64,000 nucleotides of DNA from Gp7-AA10 sp035636095 (GTDB lineage Bacteria; Acidobacteriota; Thermoanaerobaculia; Gp7-AA8). The first letter of the stretch is position 1; every line of letters begins with the position of its first letter. The notes under the pieces were generated by a model. It was not told where the DNA came from. It ran no database searches and saw nothing but the letters and a program-made list of their open reading frames with translations. The DNA lies in the NCBI GenBank assembly GCA_035636095.1, contig DASPZU010000105.1, positions 1 to 64,000 of the forward strand, read 5' to 3'. Below are positions 17,925 through 25,885 of the stretch, one piece after another. The translations under genes were made by a program, and so were the position numbers.

Positions 17925-19715
17925 ATGTACCACCAGAACTACAACCCATTCGGGAACGTGCTCCTGTCTACGCTTGTGGCAGCCATTCCAATTCTCGTTC
18001 TGCTGTACTTCATCGCTCTCCATCCCCATCGCGACCGCCAGGGGATCAAGCACCTCGGGATCTCCGCCCCTTTCGCCGCGTTCTACGCCGTCATCGCGGC
18101 GTTCCTGGTCGCCGGCCTCGCCTTCGGGATGCCTCTTCCCGCCGAGGCCTCGGCATTCGTCCTGGGATTGCTGTCGGGATTTCTCGGCATCATCTGGATC
18201 GTCCTGGCGGCGATGCTTCTCTACACCATGACCGTCATCACCGGAAAATTCGAGATCGTCAAAGAATCGATCGTCCACATCTCCTTTGATCGCCGCCTGC
18301 AGGTGTTGCTGATCGCCTTCTCGTTCGGCGCCATCATCGAAGGGACCTCCGGCTTCGGAACGCCGGTGGCAATCGCAGGCGCGGTCATGGTCGGTCTGGG
18401 CTACTCGCCGTTTCAATCCGCGGTACTCAACCTGCTCGCTAACACCGCACCGGTCGCGTGGGGCGCAATCGGCACGCCGATCGTCACGCTGGCGACAGTG
18501 AGCGGCCTCGATCAGTTGACGCTGTCGGCGATGGCGGGCCATCAACTTCCGTGGATCTCGATCCTCGTGCCGTTCTGGCTCGTGGTCACGTTCGTAAAGA
18601 TGGAGGGCGGGACGTGGAAGGAAGCGTTCGAGGTGTGGCCGGGCGCGCTGGTCTCCGGCGGCACATTCGCGCTGATGCAGTACTTCGCCTCCGGAACGAG
18701 CGCGTTCCATCTGGTGACCGACGTCGTCGCGGGCGTGTTCTCCGTCATCTGCACGGCTCTGTTTCTCCGTTACGTGTGGCATCCGAAGTCGCGATTTCTG
18801 CTGGCCACGGAACGCGGCACTTCTGCGGCTGCGACTGAGAGACCGGCCGAGTGGACGTACCGCTACACCGCCGGACAGACCGTCGGCGCATGGATGCCGT
18901 GGGCCATCCTCATTCTCTGCTGCGCGCTGTGGGGCAGCCCGCCCTTCAAAGCGAGGCTCAACAACCTGTTCCAGAATGAGAAGTTCGAGACCACGCTCTT
19001 CGGTTCGAAATTCTCGGGCACGCTCTCGCTTCCGGTGTGGAGCATGCCGGCACTCGATAACAAAGTGCAGCGGATGCCGCCGGTGGCCAAGCCCGGGGCG
19101 AAGCCGGAGGCGGCGAAGTTCACCATCAACTATTTGTCAGCGGCGGGAACTGGCGTCTTCGTTGCTGCCCTGATTGCGGGCCTGGTGCTGCGACTCAGTG
19201 CCGCGCAATGGAAGGAAGCGACGATCCGCACAGCGCGACGCATGAAAATTCCGGTGCTGGTCATTGGCCAGGTTCTCGGTCTCGGTTTTCTGACACGCTA
19301 CTCGGGCACGGATGCGGTACTCGGTCTGGCCTTCACATCAGCGGGAGTGATGTACCCGTTCTTCGCGGCGTACCTGGGGTGGCTGGGAGTGTTCCTCACC
19401 GGCTCCGACACCGCCTCGAACGCGCTGTTCGGAAGTCTGCAGCGGATCACCGCGCAGCAGCTCAAGCTGAACGAGATCCTCATCACGGCAACAAACTCCA
19501 CCGGCGGCGTCATGGGAAAGATGATCGACGCGCAGTCGATCATGGTCGCCTGCGCCGCGTGCTATGACGATCCGCACCAGCGCGCGCACGCGCTCGGACC
19601 CATCTTCAGGAAGGTGTGGTGGCACTCGGTGGCCGGCGCAGCGGTGATCGGGTTGATCGCGCTTCTGCAGGCTTACGTGTTTCCGGGATCGATCCCGATT
19701 CCACCGGGGAAGTAG
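17925..19715 (+). CDS. lldP: L-lactate permease
   Basis: About 596 residues, matching the usual LldP/LctP length, with a dozen or more hydrophobic segments. Family landmarks include the N-terminal YNPFGN, the EGTSGFGTPVAIAGA segment, NTAPVAWGAIGTP, and the C-terminal LGVFLTGSDTASNALFGSLQ. The family imports L-lactate (and glycolate) across the inner membrane with protons. I chose ATG at 17925, where homologues begin (MYHQNYNPFGN); an in-frame TTG nine bases upstream is an alternative and neither has a strong Shine-Dalgarno. No lactate dehydrogenase lies next to it. Confidence 0.93.
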   Translation: MYHQNYNPFGNVLLSTLVAAIPILVLLYFIALHPHRDRQGIKHLGISAPFAAFYAVIAAFLVAGLAFGMPLPAEASAFVLGLLSGFLGIIWIVLAAMLLYTMTVITGKFEIVKESIVHISFDRRLQVLLIAFSFGAIIEGTSGFGTPVAIAGAVMVGLGYSPFQSAVLNLLANTAPVAWGAIGTPIVTLATVSGLDQLTLSAMAGHQLPWISILVPFWLVVTFVKMEGGTWKEAFEVWPGALVSGGTFALMQYFASGTSAFHLVTDVVAGVFSVICTALFLRYVWHPKSRFLLATERGTSAAATERPAEWTYRYTAGQTVGAWMPWAILILCCALWGSPPFKARLNNLFQNEKFETTLFGSKFSGTLSLPVWSMPALDNKVQRMPPVAKPGAKPEAAKFTINYLSAAGTGVFVAALIAGLVLRLSAAQWKEATIRTARRMKIPVLVIGQVLGLGFLTRYSGTDAVLGLAFTSAGVMYPFFAAYLGWLGVFLTGSDTASNALFGSLQRITAQQLKLNEILITATNSTGGVMGKMIDAQSIMVACAACYDDPHQRAHALGPIFRKVWWHSVAGAAVIGLIALLQAYVFPGSIPIPPGK

Positions 19716-19736
19716 ACGCCTATAAACATTTTTGAT

Positions 19737-19765
19737 TTGACGAAACCACCGGCAATTGCTAAAAC
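19737..19765 (+). promoter_or_regulatory. Candidate sigma-70 promoter for the ilv-leu operon
   Basis: TTGACG, a 17-bp spacer and TAAAAC, placed just upstream of the leader peptide. The -35 box matches consensus at 5 of 6 positions and the -10 box at 4 of 6. It lies in the only long gap before ilvB, which supports the assignment. Confidence 0.5.
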
Positions 19766-19775
19766 CGCGCAACTC

Positions 19776-19880
19776 ATGACGAACGGCAAGTCCTTTTCGA
19801 CAGTCGCCTTCGCGCCGGACGCGTCGTTCGTCATGGTCAGCCTGTCGATTCTGATTCTCCTTCTTAGCGGGAGCGGATGA
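19776..19880 (+). CDS. ilv operon leader peptide (attenuation control)
   Basis: A 34-codon frame; an internal ATG at 19833 gives a 15-residue version. Near its end it reads MVSLSILILLLSGSG, so six consecutive codons are Ile or Leu, with Val codons close by. These are the amino acids made by the downstream operon. The stop codon lies inside the first copy of an 11-base segment that is repeated in the terminator stem, which is the arrangement expected for ribosome-mediated attenuation. Neither start has a strong ribosome-binding site; the first ATG would lie very close to the predicted transcription start. Confidence 0.75.
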   Translation: MTNGKSFSTVAFAPDASFVMVSLSILILLLSGSG

Positions 19881-19942
19881 CGGCCTGACAACATCGACAT
19901 CGTCAATCGAGGCCATCATCCAAAAGGGATGACGGCCTTTTT
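19875..19942 (+). terminator. Attenuator: antiterminator and Rho-independent terminator before ilvB
   Basis: GGATGACGGCC occurs twice, at 19875-19885 and 19927-19937. GGCCATCATCC at 19911-19921 can pair with either copy (10 of 11 positions). Pairing with the second copy closes a hairpin with an AAAA(G) loop followed by TTTTT, a terminator. Pairing with the first copy, when a ribosome stalls on the Leu/Ile codons, would prevent the terminator. A ribosome reaching the leader stop would cover the first copy and favour termination. Confidence 0.82.
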
Positions 19943-19959
19943 CGTTTGCGGAGATTTTG

Positions 19960-21693
19960 ATGACAGCGATCGCCGAACTGCAGCGCGAATGGCCCGAACC
20001 GACGCCGGATCCGATGACCGGTGCGGAGGTGGTGTGCGAGTCGCTCGTCCACGAAGGCGTCGACACGCTGTTCGGATATCCCGGTGGCGCGGTCCTTCAT
20101 CTTTACGATCAGCTCACGCGGATGCGCGGCCGCCTCCGTCACGTTCTCGTGCGCCACGAGCAGGGAGCCGTGCACATGGCGGAGGGCTATGCGAAAGCGA
20201 CCGGCAGGCCCGGCGTCGTGCTGGTCACCTCCGGGCCGGGGGCGACGAACGCAGTGACCGGAATCGCCAATGCCTTCATGGATTCAACGCCCCTGGTCGT
20301 CATCAGCGGTCAGGTGCCGCGGAAGATGATCGGCACCGACGCATTCCAGGAAATCGACACCGTCGGCATCACACGGCCGTGCACCAAGATGAATTACCTC
20401 GTGCGCGACGCCGGTGAGCTGGCCACCGTCATCCACGAAGCGTTTCATCTGGCATGCACGGGCCGTCCCGGTCCGGTGCTCATCGACATTCCAAAAGACG
20501 TGACCGCCGAGCGAACAACGAGCATCGATCCGGCGCCGCTTTCTCTCCCCGGTTATGAGCCTGACCAGCGCGGCGACGCGAGGGATATCAGCCGTGCCGT
20601 GGAGAAGATGCTCGCTGCGCGCTGGCCGGTTCTCTACGTCGGAGGCGGCGTGGTCCACGCGAATGGCGCGAGAGAGCTGCTGACGCTCGCTTCCCGTCTG
20701 CGATTCCCCGTCACGCCCACCCTGATGGGTCTCGGTTGTTTTCCCGCGCGCCATCCGCTCTGTCTCGGCATGCTCGGCATGCACGGCACCTATGCGGCGA
20801 ACATGGCCATCTCCGACGCGGATCTGATCGTAGCCATCGGTGTCCGATTCGACGATCGTGTGACGGGAGCGCTGGAGAAGTTCGCGCCGCACGCGCAAAT
20901 CATCCACGTCGATGTCGACCGCTCCTCGCTCTCGAGGAACGTCCGCGCTCACGTTGCCATCGCCGGCGATGCCCGCAGCGTCATGCGCCAGATGTTGCGA
21001 GAAGTCCCGACAGAGTGCGACGACGCGCGGCTGGACGCGTGGTGGTCACAGATTGCAGATTGGCAGACCGCCGAGCCGCTGCGCTACGAACGCTGCCAGC
21101 ACTCCATCAAGCCGCAGATGCTGTGCGAAGAGCTGGCGCACGTCACGCGCGGCGAGGCCATCGTGGTCACTGACGTCGGCCAGCATCAGATGTGGCTGGC
21201 GCAGTATTACCCGTTCCGCGCACCGCGGCAGTCGATCACCTCGGGCGGATTGGGAACGATGGGCTTCGGTTTTCCCGCGGCCGTCGGCGCCCAGCTGGCC
21301 TGCCCCGAGCGTCAGGTGATCGCGTTCGTTGGCGACGGCGGCTTTCAGATGACGGCACAGGAGCTCGCCACCGCCGTGCAATACCGCACCAACACCAAGG
21401 TGGTGGTGATGAACAACCGCTACCTCGGGATGGTCAGGCAGTGGCAACAGACTTTCTACCAAAATCGCTACTCCGAGGTTGATCTCGACGGTAGTCCCGA
21501 TTTCGTGAAGCTCGCCGAGGCGTATGGAGCGCGCGGTCTGCGAGCGACGCATCCATCCGAGCTGCGTGCGGTGCTGGAAGAAGGTCTGAACTCGCCGGGC
21601 GTCGTTGTCATCGACGTTTCCGTCACCGCCGAAGAGAACGTCTTTCCGATGGTTCCTCCCGGAGCGGGGCTGAAAGAGATGGTGCTCCGATGA
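19960..21693 (+). CDS. ilvB: Acetolactate synthase large subunit
   Basis: 577 residues, normal for the catalytic subunit. It condenses two pyruvates, or pyruvate and 2-oxobutyrate, in valine/leucine/isoleucine synthesis using thiamine diphosphate and FAD. Visible landmarks: GYPGGAVLHLYD, the activating glutamate in HEQGAVHMAEGYA, QVPRKMIGTDAFQE, the FAD-domain VGGGVVHANG, and the ThDP/Mg motif GDGGFQMT...NN. ATG at 19960 is preferred over the TTG three bases upstream because GGAG lies six bases before it. Its stop overlaps the start of ilvN (ATGA), and expression is probably under the attenuator just upstream. Confidence 0.96.
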   Translation: MTAIAELQREWPEPTPDPMTGAEVVCESLVHEGVDTLFGYPGGAVLHLYDQLTRMRGRLRHVLVRHEQGAVHMAEGYAKATGRPGVVLVTSGPGATNAVTGIANAFMDSTPLVVISGQVPRKMIGTDAFQEIDTVGITRPCTKMNYLVRDAGELATVIHEAFHLACTGRPGPVLIDIPKDVTAERTTSIDPAPLSLPGYEPDQRGDARDISRAVEKMLAARWPVLYVGGGVVHANGARELLTLASRLRFPVTPTLMGLGCFPARHPLCLGMLGMHGTYAANMAISDADLIVAIGVRFDDRVTGALEKFAPHAQIIHVDVDRSSLSRNVRAHVAIAGDARSVMRQMLREVPTECDDARLDAWWSQIADWQTAEPLRYERCQHSIKPQMLCEELAHVTRGEAIVVTDVGQHQMWLAQYYPFRAPRQSITSGGLGTMGFGFPAAVGAQLACPERQVIAFVGDGGFQMTAQELATAVQYRTNTKVVVMNNRYLGMVRQWQQTFYQNRYSEVDLDGSPDFVKLAEAYGARGLRATHPSELRAVLEEGLNSPGVVVIDVSVTAEENVFPMVPPGAGLKEMVLR

Positions 21694-22979
21694 GCCGGAC
21701 CATCACCGTCGATGTGGAAAACCGTCCGGGAGAGTTGGCCCGAATCGTCGGCCTCTTCGCGGCGCGCGGCGTGAACATCGACTCCCTGGTCGTCACCGAG
21801 CCGAACGCCGGCAACATCTCTTCGATCACCGTCACCATGAACATCGACGCGCGGACGACCGAGCAGGTCGTGCGCGTCCTCGACAAACAGGTTCGCGTGC
21901 TCTCAGTACGTGAGCTGGTTACTCAAAATCAGGAGCGAAAGACGATGCAGGCACTTTATGACAAGGACATCGATCGGCGCGCGCTCGCCGGCAAGACGAT
22001 TGCGGTGATCGGCTACGGCAGCCAGGGGCATGCGCACGCCAACAATCTGAAAAATTCCGGATGCAATGTCGTGGTCGGTCTTCGCGAGTCGAGCACGTCG
22101 CGGAGCAAGGCAGAAGAAGCCGGTCTTCCGGTGCGCACGGCGGCCGAAGCGACCCGCGTCGCCGACGTCGTCATGATGCTGGTCCCCGACGAGCTGGCTC
22201 CCCGCGTCTACGGCGAAGAGGTCGCGCCGAACTTGCGCGCGGGAAGGGCCCTCGCTTTCGCGCACGGATTCGCCGTCCACTTCAAGAAGATTGTCCCGCC
22301 GGAGAACGTCGATATCTTCATGGTGGCACCCAAGGGTCCCGGACATCTGGTCCGCCAGGAATTCGTCCGTGGACGCGGAGTTCCCTGTCTGGTGGCCGTC
22401 GAGCGCGATCGTTCCGGCAACGCGCGATCGATGGCTCTGGCCTACGCCGCATCGATCGGCGCCGGACGTGCCGGCATCCTGGAGACAACCTTCAAAGAAG
22501 AAACGGAGACGGATCTCTTCGGCGAGCAGGCCGTCCTGTGCGGCGGGCTCACTGCGCTGATTCAGGCTGGATTCGAGACCCTCGTCGACGCCGGCTACGC
22601 GCCGGAGATGGCCTACTTCGAATGCATGCACGAGATGAAGCTGATCGTCGACCTCCTCTACGAAGGCGGTCTGGCGAAGATGCGCCACTCGATCTCCAAC
22701 ACGGCGGAATACGGCGATCTGACGCGCGGCCGCCGCATCATCAACAACGCCGTACGCGCGGAGATGCAGCGGCTGCTCGCCGACATTCAATCGGGCAAGT
22801 TCGCCGACGAATGGATGGCTGAGTGCGAGGCCGGTAAACCGTCGTTCAACAAATTGGAAACCGATGGCCTTCGCCATCCGATCGAGGAGGTCGGAAAACG
22901 ACTCCGCTCCATGATGCCGTGGCTGGAGAAAGATCAAAAAACCGAGGCGCAGCAGGAGGCCGCAAATGTCGTTCGATGA
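21690..22979 (+). CDS. ilvN-ilvC: Fused acetolactate synthase small subunit and ketol-acid reductoisomerase
   Basis: One 429-codon frame. Residues 1-85 form an ACT domain (ITVDVENRPGELARIVGLFA, RGVNIDSLVV), the feedback-binding subunit of acetolactate synthase, and read without a stop into a complete ketol-acid reductoisomerase. The ilvC part keeps an internal AGGAG and an ATG at 21945, so separate IlvC could also be made by internal initiation. The two parts are usually neighbouring but separate genes. Whether the cell makes a fusion, free IlvC, or both cannot be told from sequence; a sequencing or assembly error that removed a stop is possible. Confidence 0.88.
   Translation: MSRTITVDVENRPGELARIVGLFAARGVNIDSLVVTEPNAGNISSITVTMNIDARTTEQVVRVLDKQVRVLSVRELVTQNQERKTMQALYDKDIDRRALAGKTIAVIGYGSQGHAHANNLKNSGCNVVVGLRESSTSRSKAEEAGLPVRTAAEATRVADVVMMLVPDELAPRVYGEEVAPNLRAGRALAFAHGFAVHFKKIVPPENVDIFMVAPKGPGHLVRQEFVRGRGVPCLVAVERDRSGNARSMALAYAASIGAGRAGILETTFKEETETDLFGEQAVLCGGLTALIQAGFETLVDAGYAPEMAYFECMHEMKLIVDLLYEGGLAKMRHSISNTAEYGDLTRGRRIINNAVRAEMQRLLADIQSGKFADEWMAECEAGKPSFNKLETDGLRHPIEEVGKRLRSMMPWLEKDQKTEAQQEAANVVR
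21945..22979 (+). CDS. ilvC: Ketol-acid reductoisomerase (internal start of the fused frame)
   Basis: 344 residues from the internal ATG, the normal size of class I KARI. It converts acetolactate or acetohydroxybutyrate to the dihydroxy-acid with NAD(P)H and Mg. Seen: the Rossmann motif GYGSQGHAHA, a specificity loop LRESSTSRSKA, MVAPKGPGHLVRQEF, the metal-binding region ETETDLFGEQAVLCGG, and the C-terminal helices with SNTAEYGD. AGGAG lies nine bases before the ATG. Its end overlaps ilvE by 14 bases. Confidence 0.9.
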   Translation: MQALYDKDIDRRALAGKTIAVIGYGSQGHAHANNLKNSGCNVVVGLRESSTSRSKAEEAGLPVRTAAEATRVADVVMMLVPDELAPRVYGEEVAPNLRAGRALAFAHGFAVHFKKIVPPENVDIFMVAPKGPGHLVRQEFVRGRGVPCLVAVERDRSGNARSMALAYAASIGAGRAGILETTFKEETETDLFGEQAVLCGGLTALIQAGFETLVDAGYAPEMAYFECMHEMKLIVDLLYEGGLAKMRHSISNTAEYGDLTRGRRIINNAVRAEMQRLLADIQSGKFADEWMAECEAGKPSFNKLETDGLRHPIEEVGKRLRSMMPWLEKDQKTEAQQEAANVVR

Positions 22980-23931
22980 AGCGAAATCGGTGTGGATGAG
23001 CGGCGAGCTCGTACCGTGGTCGAAAGCGAACATCCACGTCTCTTCGCACGCGCTGCATTACGGCAGTGGGGTGTTCGAAGGGATCCGCTGTTACCAAACG
23101 CCGGAAGGGCCGGCAGTTTTTCGTCTGGAGGAGCACATCAATCGTCTCTTCGACTCGGCGCGGGTGTACGGGATCGAGGTGCCGTATACGCGCCGCGAGC
23201 TCGGCGCCGCCGTTTGCCAGATCATTGCCGCGAACGAGTTCACGAGCTGTTACGTGCGGCCGATCGTCTTCTTTGGCAGCTCCACGCTCGGTCTCGATCC
23301 GCGCTCCTGTCCCGTCGAAGCTGCGGTCCTGGCGTGGCCCTGGCCGGCGTTGCTCGGCGATGACGCGCTGGAACGCGGCGCGCGCGTCACTGTCTCGCCG
23401 TGGCGGAAATTCCACGCGCAGATGATTCCAACGACAGCGAAAGCGTGCGGCCAATATCTGAATTCGATCCTGGCGGTGCGCGACGCCGCGGGCCGCGGCT
23501 ACGACGAGGCCTTGCTCCTCGATGCCGCCGGCGGAATCGCCGAAGGGGCAGGCGAAAACCTCTTCCTCGTGCGCGATGGAATCGTGCAGACCAATGATGA
23601 GCGCCAGTCGATTCTCATGGGCATCACCCGCGACTCGGTCCTCACCATCGCGCGCGACCTCGGATTCAGCGTCGAAACGCGCGAGCTGGCGCTGGAAGAT
23701 CTCCTGACCGCGGACGAAGCATTCTTCAGCGGAACAGCGGCGGAGATCACGCCGGTCTGCGAAGTGGATGATGTGGTGATCGGCGACGGCCGGCCCGGGC
23801 AGGTCACTCGCTCGATCCAGCGCGTGTTTTTCGAAGCAACGCGCGGCCAAATGCCGCGCTATCGCCAATGGCTGCATTTCGTCGATGAATGCACGTTTTC
23901 CGGCGCGTACGTCGCGGTGCCTTGTATCTGA
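22966..23931 (+). CDS. ilvE: Branched-chain amino-acid aminotransferase
   Basis: 321 residues of fold-type IV PLP aminotransferase. Landmarks: HALHYGSGVFEGIRCY, HINRLFDSA, the PLP lysine in TTAKACGQYLNS, the YDEALLLDAAGGIAEGAGENLFLV segment, and FFSGTAAEITPVCEVD. It transaminates the 2-oxo acids made by this operon to Val, Leu and Ile, and sits directly after ilvC with a 14-base overlap. The last ten or so residues go beyond the family core and lie just upstream of the HTH gene. Confidence 0.95.
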   Translation: MSFDEAKSVWMSGELVPWSKANIHVSSHALHYGSGVFEGIRCYQTPEGPAVFRLEEHINRLFDSARVYGIEVPYTRRELGAAVCQIIAANEFTSCYVRPIVFFGSSTLGLDPRSCPVEAAVLAWPWPALLGDDALERGARVTVSPWRKFHAQMIPTTAKACGQYLNSILAVRDAAGRGYDEALLLDAAGGIAEGAGENLFLVRDGIVQTNDERQSILMGITRDSVLTIARDLGFSVETRELALEDLLTADEAFFSGTAAEITPVCEVDDVVIGDGRPGQVTRSIQRVFFEATRGQMPRYRQWLHFVDECTFSGAYVAVPCI

Positions 23932-23948
23932 TCAGCGGGAGGGTGAGC

Positions 23949-24215
23949 ATGGAATTCAAACAACTGGAGATGTTCGTGGCCGTGGCCGAGGAGCGCAGCA
24001 TGATGCGCGCGGCCGAACGTGTCTTTCGCACGCAGCCGGCGGTGAGCATGGCCCTGGCCAAGCTGGAGCAGGAGATCGGCTCGTGCCTTTTCCAGCGGTC
24101 GCGCCAGGGCGGTTTTCAGCTGACCGCAGCAGGCCGAGTGCTTTGGGATTACGCGAAACGAATGCTCGCCTTGCGCGATGAAGCCGCGCAGGTCGTCATG
24201 GCGAAGGCGCGATGA
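23949..24215 (+). CDS. LysR-type helix-turn-helix domain alone (88 aa), inside the ilv-leu operon
   Basis: The 88 residues match the N-terminal winged HTH of LysR regulators: MEFKQLEMFVAVAEE, AAERVFRTQPAVSMALAKLEQEIGSCLFQR, LTAAGRVLWDYAKRML. The roughly 200-residue effector-binding domain is absent. A purine-rich GGGAGGGTG precedes the ATG, and its stop overlaps the ilvD start by ATGA, so it is translated as part of the operon and is not debris. Without a sensor domain it could act as a DNA-binding or competitor protein. IlvY in enterics is a full-length LysR regulator of ilvC, so a link to ilv control is an inference from position. Confidence 0.82.
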   Translation: MEFKQLEMFVAVAEERSMMRAAERVFRTQPAVSMALAKLEQEIGSCLFQRSRQGGFQLTAAGRVLWDYAKRMLALRDEAAQVVMAKAR

Positions 24216-25885
24216 GGAGTCGGGCCATCACGGCAGGCATTGCGCGAACGCCCAATCGGGCGATGCTGCGAGCCGTCGGTTTCGGCGATTCCGATTTCGA
24301 CAAGCCGATCATCGGCGTGGCCAACGGCTATAGCACGATCACTCCCTGCAATCTCGGCCTCGACCGGCTCGCTCATGCCGCGATCGACGCGCTGCGCGAG
24401 AACGGCACGATGCCTCAGGTCTTCGGCACCATCACCGTCAGCGATGGAATCTCCATGGGCACCGAAGGAATGCGCTACAGCCTGGTTTCGCGCGAGGTGA
24501 TCGCCGACTCGATCGAGACCGTCTGTCAGGCGCAACAGATGGACGGCCTGCTGGCTATCGGTGGCTGCGACAAGAACATGCCCGGCGCGATGATGGCCAT
24601 CGCTCGGCTGAACGTCCCGGCGATCTTCGTTTACGGCGGCACGATCCGCGCCGGACGATTCGATGGGCGCGATCTGACCATCGTCAGCGCGTTCGAAGCG
24701 GTCGGGAGTTTCTACGCCGGCGCGATGTCGGAGCGCGAGCTGGTGGAGATCGAACGGCACGCCTGCCCCGGCGCCGGTTCGTGCGGCGGCATGTACACCG
24801 CGAACACCATGGCAGCGGCGATCGAAGCGATGGGTATGAGCCTTTCCGGCTCGTCGACGATGGCTGCTGAGGATGAGGAGAAGCGCGTCAGCACCGCAGA
24901 CTCTGCGCAAGTGCTGGCGCGCGCGGTCGCTCGAGGTCTTCTGCCGCGTCAGATTCTCACGCGGGAGGCGTTCGAAAACGCGATCGCCGTTGTGATGGCC
25001 ATCGGCGGATCAACGAACGCGGTCCTGCACCTGCTGGCCATCGCTCAGGCTGCCGGCGTTGCGCTGCAATTGAACGATTTTCACGAAATCGGCTCGCGCG
25101 TTCCGGTGCTCTGTGATCTCAAGCCCTCCGGACGCTACGTCGCCGTCGATCTCCATCGCGCTGGCGGGATTCCGCAGGTCATGAAGATGCTTCTCGTCAA
25201 TGGGCTGTTGCACGGCCGCGCGATGACCATCATCGGCCAGACCGTCGAGGAATTGCTCCGGCACGTGCCGCCTTTGCCGCGCGCTGATCAGGATGTCATC
25301 CGTCCTTTTCGGTCTCCGCTGTATGCCAGAGGTCATCTGTCGGTTTTGCGCGGCAATCTCGCCGAAGAGGGAGCAGTGGCGAAAACGAGCGGGGTCAAGG
25401 TGGCTAGGATGACCGGTCCGGCGCGCGTGTTCGATTGCGAAGAGGCGTGCCTGACTGCGGTTCTGGCCGGACAGATCCGGCGCGGCGACGTCATCGTCAT
25501 CCGCTATGAAGGACCGAAAGGTGGTCCGGGCATGCGCGAGATGCTGGCGCCGACATCGGCGCTCGTCGGAGCCGGGCTCGGCGACGCTGTCGGATTGATC
25601 ACCGACGGCCGTTTCTCCGGCGGTACGCATGGGATGGTGGTCGGCCACGTTGCCCCGGAGGCGGCCGCCGGCGGAACGATTGCGCTGGTCGAGGAGAACG
25701 ACACGATCACCATCGACGCAAACAATCGCCTTCTGCAATTGCATGTTTCCGATGACGCGCTGCGCGAGCGACGCGCGCGATGGCGCCCACCCGAGCCGCG
25801 GTATCGCTCCGGGGTTCTGGCGAAATACGCGCGGCTGGTCTCGAGCAGCAGTCTCGGAGCGACGACTGACGGAGCGGGGTCATGA
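24212..25885 (+). CDS. ilvD: Dihydroxy-acid dehydratase
   Basis: 557 residues, usual length. It dehydrates 2,3-dihydroxy-isovalerate and -methylvalerate using an Fe-S cluster. The family motifs are present: GGCDKNMPGAMMA with its cluster cysteine, CPGAGSCGGMYTANTM with the second, GGSTNAVLHL, YEGPKGGPGMREML and GRFSGGTHGMVVGH. It overlaps both neighbours by ATGA, supporting co-translation within the ilv-leu operon. Confidence 0.97.
   Translation: MRSRAITAGIARTPNRAMLRAVGFGDSDFDKPIIGVANGYSTITPCNLGLDRLAHAAIDALRENGTMPQVFGTITVSDGISMGTEGMRYSLVSREVIADSIETVCQAQQMDGLLAIGGCDKNMPGAMMAIARLNVPAIFVYGGTIRAGRFDGRDLTIVSAFEAVGSFYAGAMSERELVEIERHACPGAGSCGGMYTANTMAAAIEAMGMSLSGSSTMAAEDEEKRVSTADSAQVLARAVARGLLPRQILTREAFENAIAVVMAIGGSTNAVLHLLAIAQAAGVALQLNDFHEIGSRVPVLCDLKPSGRYVAVDLHRAGGIPQVMKMLLVNGLLHGRAMTIIGQTVEELLRHVPPLPRADQDVIRPFRSPLYARGHLSVLRGNLAEEGAVAKTSGVKVARMTGPARVFDCEEACLTAVLAGQIRRGDVIVIRYEGPKGGPGMREMLAPTSALVGAGLGDAVGLITDGRFSGGTHGMVVGHVAPEAAAGGTIALVEENDTITIDANNRLLQLHVSDDALRERRARWRPPEPRYRSGVLAKYARLVSSSSLGATTDGAGS

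Noticed and set aside
17901..18782. 293-codon minus-strand frame over lldP
   Set aside because: His/Asp/Arg-rich antisense of a strongly supported permease.
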